Shown one piece after another: positions 15,702 through 23,599 of a stretch of DNA of 64,000 nt. Where the stretch lies: positions 1-64,000 of the forward strand of contig RXJJ01000012.1 of NCBI GenBank assembly GCA_003963145.1, written 5' to 3'. Origin of the DNA: Bradyrhizobiaceae bacterium. GTDB lineage: Bacteria > Pseudomonadota > Alphaproteobacteria > Rhizobiales > Xanthobacteraceae. A program made the translations under genes and the position numbers. The number at the start of each line of letters is the position of its first letter. The stretch's first letter is position 1. The notes below the pieces were generated by a model. That model searched no databases and was not told the DNA's origin. It was given only the letters and a program-made list of their open reading frames with translations.

Positions 15702-16658
15702 ATGAGCCGCAACGACCACGTGACGACGGTTGTTAAAAGCATCCGGTCGACGACGCCTCGGGTCAAGGTGTTTGAGCTCGTGCAGCCGGAAGATTGGGAG
15801 TTGCCGTTCTTCGATGCCGGCGCTCATATCGATGTGCATATTCCGGGCGGGCATGTCCGGCAATATTCACTGGCTGGAGATCCTGCCGATCAGAAAACCT
15901 ACACGCTCGCAGTGATGGCGGATGAACATGGACGCGGGGGGTCCATGGCATTCTGTTCGAATGTCAAAGTTGGCATGGAGCTTTCGGTATCCATGCCAAA
16001 GAACTATTTTGCTCTCGTGCCCGGTGCACATAGGCACATTTTCGTGGCAGGCGGCATCGGCATCACGCCTTTTATCGCAATGATAAAGGTGGCGCAGCGG
16101 CGAGGCGAAGCATTCGAGCTGCATTACTGCTCGCCGGCTGAGCCTGATACGCCGTTCCTTGCGGAACTGAAGCAGTTGGCGGGCGATAATCTGTCTCTCT
16201 ACCATAGCCGTGGAACCGGCGGAGAGCGCCTCAACGTGGACGATCTCGTTCAACAATGTCAGCCCACAGACCACATTTATTGTTGCGGTCCGGACAAACT
16301 CATGAGCGCAGTTCGCGACGCGGGGATTAAATATCTGAACGCCGACAATCTTCACTTCGAGCGATTTCAGGCACCGGAAGCGGCATCGGCGGGGCATGGC
16401 GTTTACGAAATTAAATTGGCAAGGCAGGATCGGGCCGTCGAAGTGCGTGACGGCGAAACGATGCTGGGGGCGCTGCGCCGTTGCGGCGTCGCTGTAGAAG
16501 CTGGCTGCGAATCCGGAACGTGCGGCGATTGCAAGGTCCGTTATCTTTCCGGGCAGGTGATGCATCTCGACTTCCGGCTGTCAGAGCCCGAGCGGCGCGA
16601 ATTCCTGATGCCATGCGTCTCGCAGGCCAAATCGCCGTCGATTACTCTCGATCTCTAA
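15702..16658 (+). CDS. Phthalate dioxygenase reductase (PDR/VanB)-type oxidoreductase
   Basis: A 318-residue electron-transfer protein: an N-terminal FMN-binding barrel (RQYSLAGDP), an NADH domain (FVAGGIGITPFIAMI and IYCCGPDKLM), and a C-terminal plant-type 2Fe-2S ferredoxin domain with CESGTCGDCKV and the distant MPCVSQA cysteine. It normally feeds a Rieske oxygenase, but none is adjacent. Its tight coupling to the MOSC gene suggests it reduces the molybdenum centre instead. The downstream amidase starts 12 bases later. Confidence 0.88.
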   Translation: MSRNDHVTTVVKSIRSTTPRVKVFELVQPEDWELPFFDAGAHIDVHIPGGHVRQYSLAGDPADQKTYTLAVMADEHGRGGSMAFCSNVKVGMELSVSMPKNYFALVPGAHRHIFVAGGIGITPFIAMIKVAQRRGEAFELHYCSPAEPDTPFLAELKQLAGDNLSLYHSRGTGGERLNVDDLVQQCQPTDHIYCCGPDKLMSAVRDAGIKYLNADNLHFERFQAPEAASAGHGVYEIKLARQDRAVEVRDGETMLGALRRCGVAVEAGCESGTCGDCKVRYLSGQVMHLDFRLSEPERREFLMPCVSQAKSPSITLDL

Positions 16659-16670
16659 CGGGCTCACGCA

Positions 16671-17903
16671 ATGACAACGATAGTGCAGGAAGGCGCGGCC
16701 GCCGAGGCGGTGGAGCGATCGATCAGAATCATCAAAGAGAAAGACGCCGCCATTGGCGCTTGGGTTTATTTCGATCCCCGCCGTGCACGCCAAGTGGCAG
16801 AGGATGTCGATGCGCGATTTGCCGACGGCCCTCTTTACGGAGTGCCGGTCGGCATTAAGGATATTTTCGATACCAACGACATGCCGACGGCTTACGGATC
16901 TTCCATCTACGCCGGGCATCATCCCGGGCGCGACGCGGCTCTGGTTGCGCAATTGCGCCAGAGTGGGGCCGTGGTTATGGGAAAAACGGCGACCACGGAA
17001 TTCGCATCACCCTATCCGGCCAGGACGCGCAATCCTCACAACCTCGGTCATTCGCCGGGAGGGTCTTCCAGTGGGTCGGCCGCAGCCGTTGCGAGCGGGA
17101 TGCTGCCGCTGGCGCTCGGGAGCCAGACGCTCGGATCGATCATCCGTCCCGCCTCATATTGCGGCGTTTACGGCTTCAAACCCAGCCACGGGCGCATCAG
17201 TCGCGCCGGAGTGCTCACGCTTTCGGATACACTCGACACGATTGGCGCGCTGGGAAAATCGGTTGCGATTCTCGAGACGTTTTATCGCCATATCACCGGC
17301 GATCAGCGGATCGTGACCTTTTCGTCCAGGAAGCCGCCGCGTCTTGCATATTGCGAAGCGCCGGGCTGGGAGCAAACGACGCAAGCTGCGCGTGATGCCT
17401 TTGATCGGGCTATCGCCAAGTTTCGCAGCAAAGGCTTGAACATTCAAAAGCTTGTATTGCCGGAAGCTTTTCTGCACTTAGTCGATGCCGGATTCACCGT
17501 TCACGACTATGAGCTTTATCGCAACTTTTCCGCGGACCGCCTGGGCCATTGGGATGGCCTCAGCGAGAAGTTCAAAGAGATCATGCGCCGTGGCGCCAAG
17601 GTGAGCACGAGCCAGCACGAAGATGCGCTCGGCATCGCAGCGTGGTGCCGCGATGAATTCGCAAAATTGATGGGCGATTTCGACGCCGTTATCACGTTGT
17701 CGGCGACCGACGAGGCACCCGAGGGTCTGGATACGACGGGCTCGCCCGCTGTTAATGTAGCCTGGACCCTGCTGCGCGGCCCGTGCCTTTCGCTACCGAG
17801 TTTGATCGGTGCACAGGGCTTGCCTATCGGGCTTCAGCTCTGCAGTCCGCAATCCACAGATAGCAGCCTGTTGGCGTGTGCAAACTGGCTCGATCGTGGC
17901 TAA
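16671..17903 (+). CDS. Amidase-signature family hydrolase
   Basis: A 410-residue amidase. The Ser-cisSer-Lys triad is visible as K63 ([12 protein letters not shown]), S132 ([13 protein letters not shown]) and nucleophile S156 ([10 protein letters not shown]); the 24-residue spacing of the serines matches the family. The Leu in TLGS replaces the more common Gly. Substrate is not predictable from sequence. Because it follows a MOSC protein and its reductase, a substrate that first has an N-OH group removed is plausible. It is the last gene of this group. Confidence 0.85.
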   Translation: MTTIVQEGAAAEAVERSIRIIKEKDAAIGAWVYFDPRRARQVAEDVDARFADGPLYGVPVGIKDIFDTNDMPTAYGSSIYAGHHPGRDAALVAQLRQSGAVVMGKTATTEFASPYPARTRNPHNLGHSPGGSSSGSAAAVASGMLPLALGSQTLGSIIRPASYCGVYGFKPSHGRISRAGVLTLSDTLDTIGALGKSVAILETFYRHITGDQRIVTFSSRKPPRLAYCEAPGWEQTTQAARDAFDRAIAKFRSKGLNIQKLVLPEAFLHLVDAGFTVHDYELYRNFSADRLGHWDGLSEKFKEIMRRGAKVSTSQHEDALGIAAWCRDEFAKLMGDFDAVITLSATDEAPEGLDTTGSPAVNVAWTLLRGPCLSLPSLIGAQGLPIGLQLCSPQSTDSSLLACANWLDRG

Positions 17904-18118
17904 CCCTTTCGGCCATTCGCACACGCGCTGGCCATCGCGCCTTAAAGAGAGGCATTCGCGCCATTTTATCGACTATCTAGCCGGCACAGTGCAGCTTGCG
18001 AAAACTTCCCGCGATCACTTCCTAAAATATGAGCGAGAACTGGCATGCCGCGCTTTGACAATCAAAAGAGCGGAGAGGAGGCTTATCGTATCCGGTGATT
18101 TCGTGGGAGAGATAATCT
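17904..18118. other. Intergenic stretch without a supported gene
   Basis: 215 bases between the amidase and the DUF3592 gene. Short frames here lack a ribosome site and family resemblance, and I see no clear hairpin. A promoter for the DUF3592 gene is presumably present but I cannot point to one with confidence. Confidence 0.4.
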
Positions 18119-18466
18119 ATGATGATCCTTCTCAGTTTGACGGTCTTTGCGGCCACGGCCTTCTTTATGCTGATGGCGAGCGACGCATCGCAGAAGAAAC
18201 GATGGGTGACGACGCAAGCCAAGGTGCTTGACGTCGAAATCGTCCCATTGGCGTTAGAAACCGGTCTGTTCTTTCAACCGGTCTGCCGCTACGAATATAT
18301 TGCGAACGGAAACAAACTTGAGGCGTCGAGCAGCTTTTCACAAAGCTTTATCTCGCGAAAGAACGCGGCATCATTTGTCAATTCGATCAAACCGCTCTCG
18401 CCGATAGAGGTTCGTTTCGATCCGAAGCGTCCGGATCATTCGGTGGTGATGGCGACGACCATCTGA
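18119..18466 (+). CDS. DUF3592 membrane-associated protein
   Basis: A 115-residue protein with one N-terminal transmembrane helix (residues about 2-19) and a small beta-rich domain: TTQAKVLDVEI, FFQPVCRYEYIANGNKLEASS and PIEVRFDPKRPDHSVVM. This is the layout of DUF3592 proteins, whose function is unknown. AGGAGG lies about 40 bases upstream of the ATG and a weaker GAGA nearer to it. It converges with the GntR gene, the ends overlapping by 31 bases. Confidence 0.7.
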   Translation: MMILLSLTVFAATAFFMLMASDASQKKRWVTTQAKVLDVEIVPLALETGLFFQPVCRYEYIANGNKLEASSSFSQSFISRKNAASFVNSIKPLSPIEVRFDPKRPDHSVVMATTI

Positions 18467-19233
18467 CCATCGCCATCTTCGATGACTTTCGCAACGATAT
18501 TGCCGGTTCTTTCCGCAAGACCCCAGGTCTCGATATTCATTTGTATGGCTCTGGAAGTATCACGAATGTGCCGCGTCAAAATCTGCGAGGCGCGTTCTAA
18601 ATCGCCCGCTATGGCAGCCTCGGACATTTCCTGGTGGTCGGTCGCCGTGTTCGCCAGAAAAGCGCGCCGCGGAATGGACAGGGTGCGGTAACGATCGAAC
18701 TGATCGTAGATCGTGTCCAGAAACCGATGCTGAATTGGAGCGCGATATCCATCCAGAAGCGCATAGTGGAAGCGCCGGTGGTCGACCTCCCAGGTGGCGT
18801 CGAGCGGCCGGGCGTCGCCTACACGATGATCGTTTGGCAGGATCGCTCGCAGCGCGCTGGCGAGTTCGACCTTCCATCGCGGTCGTGCGAGCTCGATTGC
18901 CTGTCCGAGAAGAACGATTTCAAGCGCAATTCTCATTTCGGTCAGGTCGCGAAAATCCTGAACCGACATCGATTTGACGCGAAAGCCGCGGCGGCTCTCG
19001 CGCTCGATAAGTCCTTCACCGCAAAGGGCCGATAACGCTTCGCGAATCGAACTCTGACTGACTGCGAACCTCTTGCGCAGATGTTCAGTGGTCAGCTTCA
19101 TCGCTGGAGGGAGGCGGAGCGTCCGAATTCCTTCGCGCAGGTCTTCCACCAGACGATCCCGGATCGGCGAGTCCGGAGCCCCCGGATTAGACGCCTTTCC
19201 TCCAACAGGCGAGTTCGATGTGGATCTTTTCAT
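18436..19233 (-). CDS. GntR-family regulator, FCD (FadR) subfamily
   Basis: A 265-residue regulator with an N-terminal winged helix (KLTTEHLRKRFAVSQSSIRE) and an all-helical FCD ligand-binding domain (LTEMRIALEIVLLGQAIELA, then the metal-binding His/Asp pattern ending HQEMSEAAIAGD). The ligand is typically an organic acid. Its ATG overlaps the stop of the upstream XRE-cupin gene by four bases, so the two regulators are made from one transcript divergent from the aldolase gene. Confidence 0.87.
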   Translation of the reverse strand: MKRSTSNSPVGGKASNPGAPDSPIRDRLVEDLREGIRTLRLPPAMKLTTEHLRKRFAVSQSSIREALSALCGEGLIERESRRGFRVKSMSVQDFRDLTEMRIALEIVLLGQAIELARPRWKVELASALRAILPNDHRVGDARPLDATWEVDHRRFHYALLDGYRAPIQHRFLDTIYDQFDRYRTLSIPRRAFLANTATDHQEMSEAAIAGDLERASQILTRHIRDTSRAIQMNIETWGLAERTGNIVAKVIEDGDGQMVVAITTE

Positions 19234-19841
19234 CGCTGCTGCGTCATGACGACAATCAGGGCTTCTGCAAGCCGACCGTTCGAAGAACGTGAACGGTGAG
19301 GCACGTGGGCATCGAAGTAGGCGCAGTCACCTTTTCCAAGTGTATAAGACGTGCCGCCGTATTCGATCTCCATCTCGCCAGCGAGGACGAAGATGATTTC
19401 CTGTCCGCTGTGATTGAAACGCTGGTCACCCTGAAATTTCAATGGAGGCCGCATGATGTAAGGCTCCATGGTTTTAAACTGTTTGCCCGGTGCCAGCATT
19501 TCGTAATCATAGCCGGATCCGCTTCCTGCACGCATGAAGGAGCGCCGCTCATTTTGTCGAACAATTGAAATCGCACCCTCGTATTGGGTTTCGCCCAGAA
19601 GCTGCCCAACGGAGAGGGAGAGACTTTCCGCGATCTTCATGGCAGCCGAAATGGATGGCACCGAAAGACCTCGTTCAACCTTGGACAAATAACTTTTGGT
19701 GAGACCCGATCGTTCAGCAAGTGCATCGAGCGTAACGCTGCGCTGTTTGCGTATGAACGCAATACGCTCGGCAAGCGTGACGCCAGCTTCCGGTGTTTTC
19801 TTCGCCGCAACGGTTGAAGCCTTCTTCGCCGCTTTTGCCAT
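19230..19841 (-). CDS. XRE-family regulator with cupin domain
   Basis: A 203-residue regulator: a basic N-terminal tail, a helix-turn-helix (LDALAERSGLTKSYLSKVER), and a cupin domain (FNHSGQEIIFVLAGEMEIEY and KGDCAYFDAHVPHRSRS). It is a paralogue of the protein encoded at 12711-13376. It starts 195 bases from the divergent class II aldolase gene; that intergenic region contains a TGACACA-T-TGTGTCA palindrome. It is co-transcribed with the GntR regulator that overlaps its end. Confidence 0.87.
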   Translation of the reverse strand: MAKAAKKASTVAAKKTPEAGVTLAERIAFIRKQRSVTLDALAERSGLTKSYLSKVERGLSVPSISAAMKIAESLSLSVGQLLGETQYEGAISIVRQNERRSFMRAGSGSGYDYEMLAPGKQFKTMEPYIMRPPLKFQGDQRFNHSGQEIIFVLAGEMEIEYGGTSYTLGKGDCAYFDAHVPHRSRSSNGRLAEALIVVMTQQR

Positions 19842-19975
19842 CTAAAAAAATCCTACCGTAGAATCGAAACGAGAATACCGGAACTTAGACGCAGGCAATC
19901 CTAGAGGAAAGCGGCTGCGGCACGATGTGGCAAATCGTTCAAAAAATGTGCGACACGACGACTAAATGTCATGCT

Positions 19976-19990
19976 TGACACATTGTGTCA
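19976..19990. promoter_or_regulatory. Palindromic operator upstream of the class II aldolase gene
   Basis: A perfect 15-base inverted repeat TGACACA-T-TGTGTCA. It overlaps a TTGACA that could be a -35 element, and a second partial symmetry TGTCA-TGCT-TGACA (19967-19980). It lies 47 bases before the aldolase ATG and 135 bases before the start of the divergent XRE-GntR pair. Either of those two regulators could bind; which one is not resolved. Confidence 0.55.
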
Positions 19991-20036
19991 TTCGCGGTCG
20001 AATTGGGCCATAGCGACATTCTACCGGGAGGATAAC

Positions 20037-20819
20037 ATGAACGTGGATGTGAAGGTCAGGGACAAGTCGGACTACCATCTCCAGACGACCGAGCGGATGA
20101 ACAAACATTTCGTCATTCCCGAATGGTCTATCCGCCAGAAACTCGCTTTGACTTGCCGTATCCTGGCATCAGAAGGCCACGATTCCGGCTTGGCCGGACA
20201 GGCGACGGCACGCGGCCCGAAGCCCGGTACATATTATATGCTCCGCTTCGGTCTCGGCTTCGATGAGATCACCGCAGACAATCTCTTGCTGGTCGACGAC
20301 GATCTGAACGTGCTCGAAGGCGAGGGCATGCCCAATCCCTCAAACCGGTTTCATTTGTGGATCTACAGAGCCCGGCCTCATGTCAATGCGATCATGCATA
20401 CGCATGCCCCGCACGTCTCTGCACTTTCGATGATCGGTGTTCCGCTGGCCGTATCGCATATGGATACGACACTGTTCTTTGAAGACTGCGCATGGTTGCG
20501 CGAATGGCCCGGCACCCCTATCGGCGACGAAGAAGGACGCATCATCTCCGAAGCCCTCGGTGACAAGCGCGCAATTCTTCTTGCGCATCATGGGCAACTC
20601 GCTGCGTGCGAGACGATCGAGGAATCGGCGATCCTGGCGATGTTTATCGAGCGTGCTGCAAAACTGCAGCTGCTCGCGATGTCCGCCGGGACGATCCTTC
20701 CGGTTGATCCAGCACTGGCGCAGGAAGCGCACGACTATCGTTTGAAGCCAAAGGCAATAGCCGCGACATTCGCTTACTACTCCCGGCGAATTCTGGCTCG
20801 TTCGGCAGACGTGATCTGA
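20037..20819 (+). CDS. Class II aldolase/adducin family protein
   Basis: A 260-residue protein with the class II aldolase fold. Zinc-ligand segments are IMHTHAPHVSALSM and ILLAHHGQLAAC; an N-terminal helix precedes ILASEGHDSGLAGQATAR, the phosphate/carboxylate-loop region of the fold. Homologues include fuculose-phosphate aldolases, decarboxylating enzymes and uncharacterised catabolic members; this one resembles the last. GGGAGG precedes ATG 20037. It is followed 54 bases later by an MHS-family transporter, so substrate import and breakdown are probably coupled. Confidence 0.8.
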   Translation: MNVDVKVRDKSDYHLQTTERMNKHFVIPEWSIRQKLALTCRILASEGHDSGLAGQATARGPKPGTYYMLRFGLGFDEITADNLLLVDDDLNVLEGEGMPNPSNRFHLWIYRARPHVNAIMHTHAPHVSALSMIGVPLAVSHMDTTLFFEDCAWLREWPGTPIGDEEGRIISEALGDKRAILLAHHGQLAACETIEESAILAMFIERAAKLQLLAMSAGTILPVDPALAQEAHDYRLKPKAIAATFAYYSRRILARSADVI

Positions 20820-20873
20820 TTAACTCGCGCCCTGACCGGGCGCGAAAACTTCATTGACGATTGGAGAATGGCG

Positions 20874-22181
20874 ATGGCTGTGACAACACAGTTTCACGAA
20901 CGGACAAGTGCGCCCCGCACCCGGGCGATTGTGGCCGCGAGCACATTCGGCACGATCGTCGAGTGGTATGACTTTTTCATTTATGGCACCGCTGCAGCGA
21001 CAGTATTCGGCAAACTCTTCTTCCCGTCGTCATCTGCCGTCACGAGTACACTTGCCGCATTCAGTGTTTTCGCAGTGGGATATATCGCACGACCGCTCGG
21101 AGGAATCATCTTCGGTCATTTCGGCGACAGGTTCGGCCGCCGCTCGATGCTTGTCCTGTCAATCATGATGATGGGCCTCGGCACGTTTCTGGTCGGCCTC
21201 TTGCCGGGCTACGATAAGATCGGCGTCTGGGCGCCTGTTCTTCTCGTTCTGCTTCGCCTCGTTCAGGCCATTGGCCTTGGAGGCGAATGGGGTGGAGCGG
21301 TGCTAATGGTTGCTGAAACTGCGCCCCAGAATAAACGCGGCCTGTTTGGAAGTATCGTGCAGATGGGAAATCCCATCGGGCGATTAGTCGCTACCGGCGT
21401 GTTTGCGCTGGCAACAACATTGCCTCAGGCAGATTTTTTGAGCTGGGGGTGGCGGTTGCCGTTCCTGGCCAGCATCCTGCTGGTTGTCATCGGCTTTTTC
21501 ATTCGAATTCGTCTTGAAGAGACGCCAGCCTTCCAGCGCGTGCAAGCGACCAGCCAGACCGTGAAAATTCCGCCATGGGAGGCGATCACGACCTACAGGC
21601 GCGAGACGCTGATCGCCATTGGTCTGAAAGTTACAGAGGTCGCGTGGGTCAACGTGCTTTCGGTTTTCGCGGTGGCGTATCTGACCAAGCAACTTGGCAT
21701 GAGCCAGTCGTTCATACTCGGTGCGGTGACGCTGGCGACATTCGTGGAGCTGATCGTCATGCCGGCGACCGGCTGGCTCTCTGATAAAGTAGGGCGTCGG
21801 CCTCTTTATCTTTTCGGTACATTGTTCGGTGCGATCTTTGCCTTTCCTCTCTTCTGGATGCTTGAAACCCGCAATCCGGTATGGGTCATGACGGCCATAG
21901 TTGTTGGCATCAGCGTGTGCCAGGGCACTGTATTTGCGCTGCATGCGAGCTTCATGCCCGAATTGTTCGGAACGAAGGTGCGCTACTCCGGCATCTCGCT
22001 CGGCTTTCAGATCGGCGCTGCGATCGGGGGAGGGATTACGCCACTGTTGGCCGCTGCAGTGGCCGGCTGGACGAACGGCGCGACCTGGCCGATCTCGGCC
22101 TTTCTCATTCTGCTGAGCATGGCGACTACAATTGCTGTTCTTAGCAGCCGCGAGATGTCGAATGAAAGCATCCAGGAATAG
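20874..22181 (+). CDS. MFS metabolite:proton symporter (MHS family)
   Basis: A 435-residue, twelve-helix transporter of the ProP/ShiA/KgtP type: FGTIVEWYDFFIYGTAAA in helix 1, GHFGDRFGRRSML after helix 2, LGGEWGGAVLMVAE in helix 4-5 and LSDKVGRRPLY in the second half. These proteins import organic acids or betaines. GGAG is seven bases before ATG 20874; ATG 20868 is too close to it. Lying between an aldolase and the hydroxyisobutyryl-CoA mutase operon, it could serve either pathway. Confidence 0.87.
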   Translation: MAVTTQFHERTSAPRTRAIVAASTFGTIVEWYDFFIYGTAAATVFGKLFFPSSSAVTSTLAAFSVFAVGYIARPLGGIIFGHFGDRFGRRSMLVLSIMMMGLGTFLVGLLPGYDKIGVWAPVLLVLLRLVQAIGLGGEWGGAVLMVAETAPQNKRGLFGSIVQMGNPIGRLVATGVFALATTLPQADFLSWGWRLPFLASILLVVIGFFIRIRLEETPAFQRVQATSQTVKIPPWEAITTYRRETLIAIGLKVTEVAWVNVLSVFAVAYLTKQLGMSQSFILGAVTLATFVELIVMPATGWLSDKVGRRPLYLFGTLFGAIFAFPLFWMLETRNPVWVMTAIVVGISVCQGTVFALHASFMPELFGTKVRYSGISLGFQIGAAIGGGITPLLAAAVAGWTNGATWPISAFLILLSMATTIAVLSSREMSNESIQE

Positions 22182-22306
22182 TCAGAGAACGGGCTCTCTC
22201 GGTTTATTACATATCCTCGTAATGTGGCCTCATGAGCATTTTTGGAGTTGGTGCGCTGGCTTGCCCAACCTGATGCGGGCTATTGGCGTTGATTGTGCGG
22301 GCGATG

Positions 22307-22335
22307 TCATTGACCATCTAGGTCAGGGTCAATGA
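22307..22335. repeat. Inverted repeat between the transporter and the GntR gene
   Basis: TCATTGACC and GGTCAATGA are perfect complements separated by eleven bases. There is no T run on either side, so it is a weak terminator candidate; it may help end the two convergent transcripts or be a regulatory site. The rest of 22182-22389 shows no gene. Confidence 0.4.
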
Positions 22336-22389
22336 TCGAGTTGCCAATTATGCGCGATGTCCGGCAAGCTCGAGTAAAAAGCAAAGACG

Positions 22390-23052
22390 TTAATCGCTCA
22401 CGCCCTGCATTTTCCAAACACGGTCGTGCGCTTCGACGAGGTGTCGGCGCATCAGTTCGGCTGCCCCATCGCTATCGCCGCGAATCATACATTCGAGAAT
22501 ACGACTGTGTTCCTGCCACACGCTGATTGTCATTCCCGGGTGTCGCAGAACCTCACCCATCGAGCGGCGAAGGTGCCTCCAGTGAAGTCGCATGGTTTCC
22601 GCAATCAACGGATTGCCAGAGAGGTCGTAGATAAACGAGTGAAAATCCATGTCGGCATGCAGTGTCGCCCGGCTTTCTTCTGCAATAACCAGATTGCGGC
22701 CGTGCTCTATCAGCGAGCGGCCGTGCAATATGGCCTGCTTTGTAAGGCGAGGGATCGCCAGCTTAACGGCGAGCGGTTCGACGGCTGATCGAAACTGGTA
22801 AATTGCCTCGAAGAACGAAGGCTCGACGGATGTCACTGTCAGTCCGCGGCGTCCGGACTGTTCAAGAAATCCCTGCATCCTCAAAACGGCCAGCGCATGC
22901 GTGACTGGCTGGCGAGAAACATTCAAACGCTCGGCGATGTCCTCTTGGGTGAGGCGTTCGCCGGCTTTGAAGGTGCCGTCGCAGATCGCATCGAGAATCA
23001 CCTCGTAGGCCTGATCGACCAAACTTTTGGGTGGTTTCAGCGATTCCAACAC
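22390..23052 (-). CDS. GntR-family regulator (FCD subfamily), divergent from the mutase operon
   Basis: A 220-residue regulator: winged helix (RLTQEDIAERLNVSRQPVTH) and an FCD domain (IYQFRSAVEPLAVKLAIPRL, MDFHSFIYDLSGNPLIAE, and HSRILECMIRGDSDGAAELM). GTG 23052 is preceded by AGGAGG at good spacing. It is transcribed away from the AdoCbl-dependent mutase operon with only 124 bases between the starts, so it most likely controls that operon in response to an acid or acyl-CoA. Confidence 0.87.
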   Translation of the reverse strand: MLESLKPPKSLVDQAYEVILDAICDGTFKAGERLTQEDIAERLNVSRQPVTHALAVLRMQGFLEQSGRRGLTVTSVEPSFFEAIYQFRSAVEPLAVKLAIPRLTKQAILHGRSLIEHGRNLVIAEESRATLHADMDFHSFIYDLSGNPLIAETMRLHWRHLRRSMGEVLRHPGMTISVWQEHSRILECMIRGDSDGAAELMRRHLVEAHDRVWKMQGVSD

Positions 23053-23138
23053 CCGCTTCCTCCTGAATCGGCGCGTTTAACCAGTATTCCCCAGCCTTGA
23101 CAGCGATACAAGGACACGACATTCTGTGTTTAGAATAC

Positions 23139-23153
23139 TGAATTCAAAATTCA
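23139..23153. promoter_or_regulatory. AT-rich palindrome between GntR and the mutase operon
   Basis: TGAATT-CAA-AATTCA, a 15-base inverted repeat with six-base arms, 23 bases before the TTG start of the mutase small-subunit gene. Its position suits an operator for the divergent GntR regulator. GntR/FCD sites are often short palindromes of this length, but the sequence is not one I can assign to a known member. Confidence 0.45.
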
Positions 23154-23176
23154 ATAAAAGGTCTTGGGAGGTAAAT

Positions 23177-23584
23177 TTGGCTCAGCCAATCCGTGTGCTC
23201 CTCGCAAAAGTGGGGCTTGATGGTCATGACCGCGGTGTAAAAGTAGTCGCTCGCACCCTGCGCGACGCCGGAATGGACGTCATTTATTCTGGCCTGCATC
23301 GCACGCCTGAAGAGGTCGTCAATGCAGCCGTGCAGGAGGACGTCGATGTCCTTGGCGTCAGCCTCCTTTCGGGGGTGCAACTCACGGTTTTCCCGAAAAT
23401 TTTCAAGTTGCTCGCCAGCAAAGGCGCTGACGACCTGATTGTCGTCGCGGGCGGCGTGATGCCGGATGAAGATGTCGTCGAACTGAAGAAGATGGGCGTC
23501 AAGGAGGTCCTGCTTCAAGACACGCCGCCAGATGCCATCGTTGCCACTCTCACCCGCCTTGTATCAGAGCGCGGCGAACGCTGA
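23177..23584 (+). CDS. hcmB: 2-hydroxyisobutyryl-CoA mutase small (cobalamin-binding) subunit
   Basis: A 135-residue B12-binding domain with the base-off motif DGHDRG (residues 15-20, H17 the cobalt ligand), then the SLLSG and VAGGV loops that hold the corrin tail. Size and motif fit the small subunit of two-part acyl-CoA mutases (HcmB/IcmB). TTG 23177 is chosen because GGGAGG is five bases upstream and the protein then begins AQPIRVLLAKVGLDG as homologues do. It is the first gene of the operon; the catalytic subunit is three genes downstream. Confidence 0.85.
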   Translation: MAQPIRVLLAKVGLDGHDRGVKVVARTLRDAGMDVIYSGLHRTPEEVVNAAVQEDVDVLGVSLLSGVQLTVFPKIFKLLASKGADDLIVVAGGVMPDEDVVELKKMGVKEVLLQDTPPDAIVATLTRLVSERGER

Positions 23585-23599
23585 CGGGAGGGACGATCG

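Noticed and set aside
22307-22335. Inverted repeat considered as an FNR-type box or a terminator
   Set aside because: The TTGACC and GGTCAA halves are eleven bases apart, too far for FNR spacing, and no T run follows, so neither call is supported; it is listed only as a repeat.
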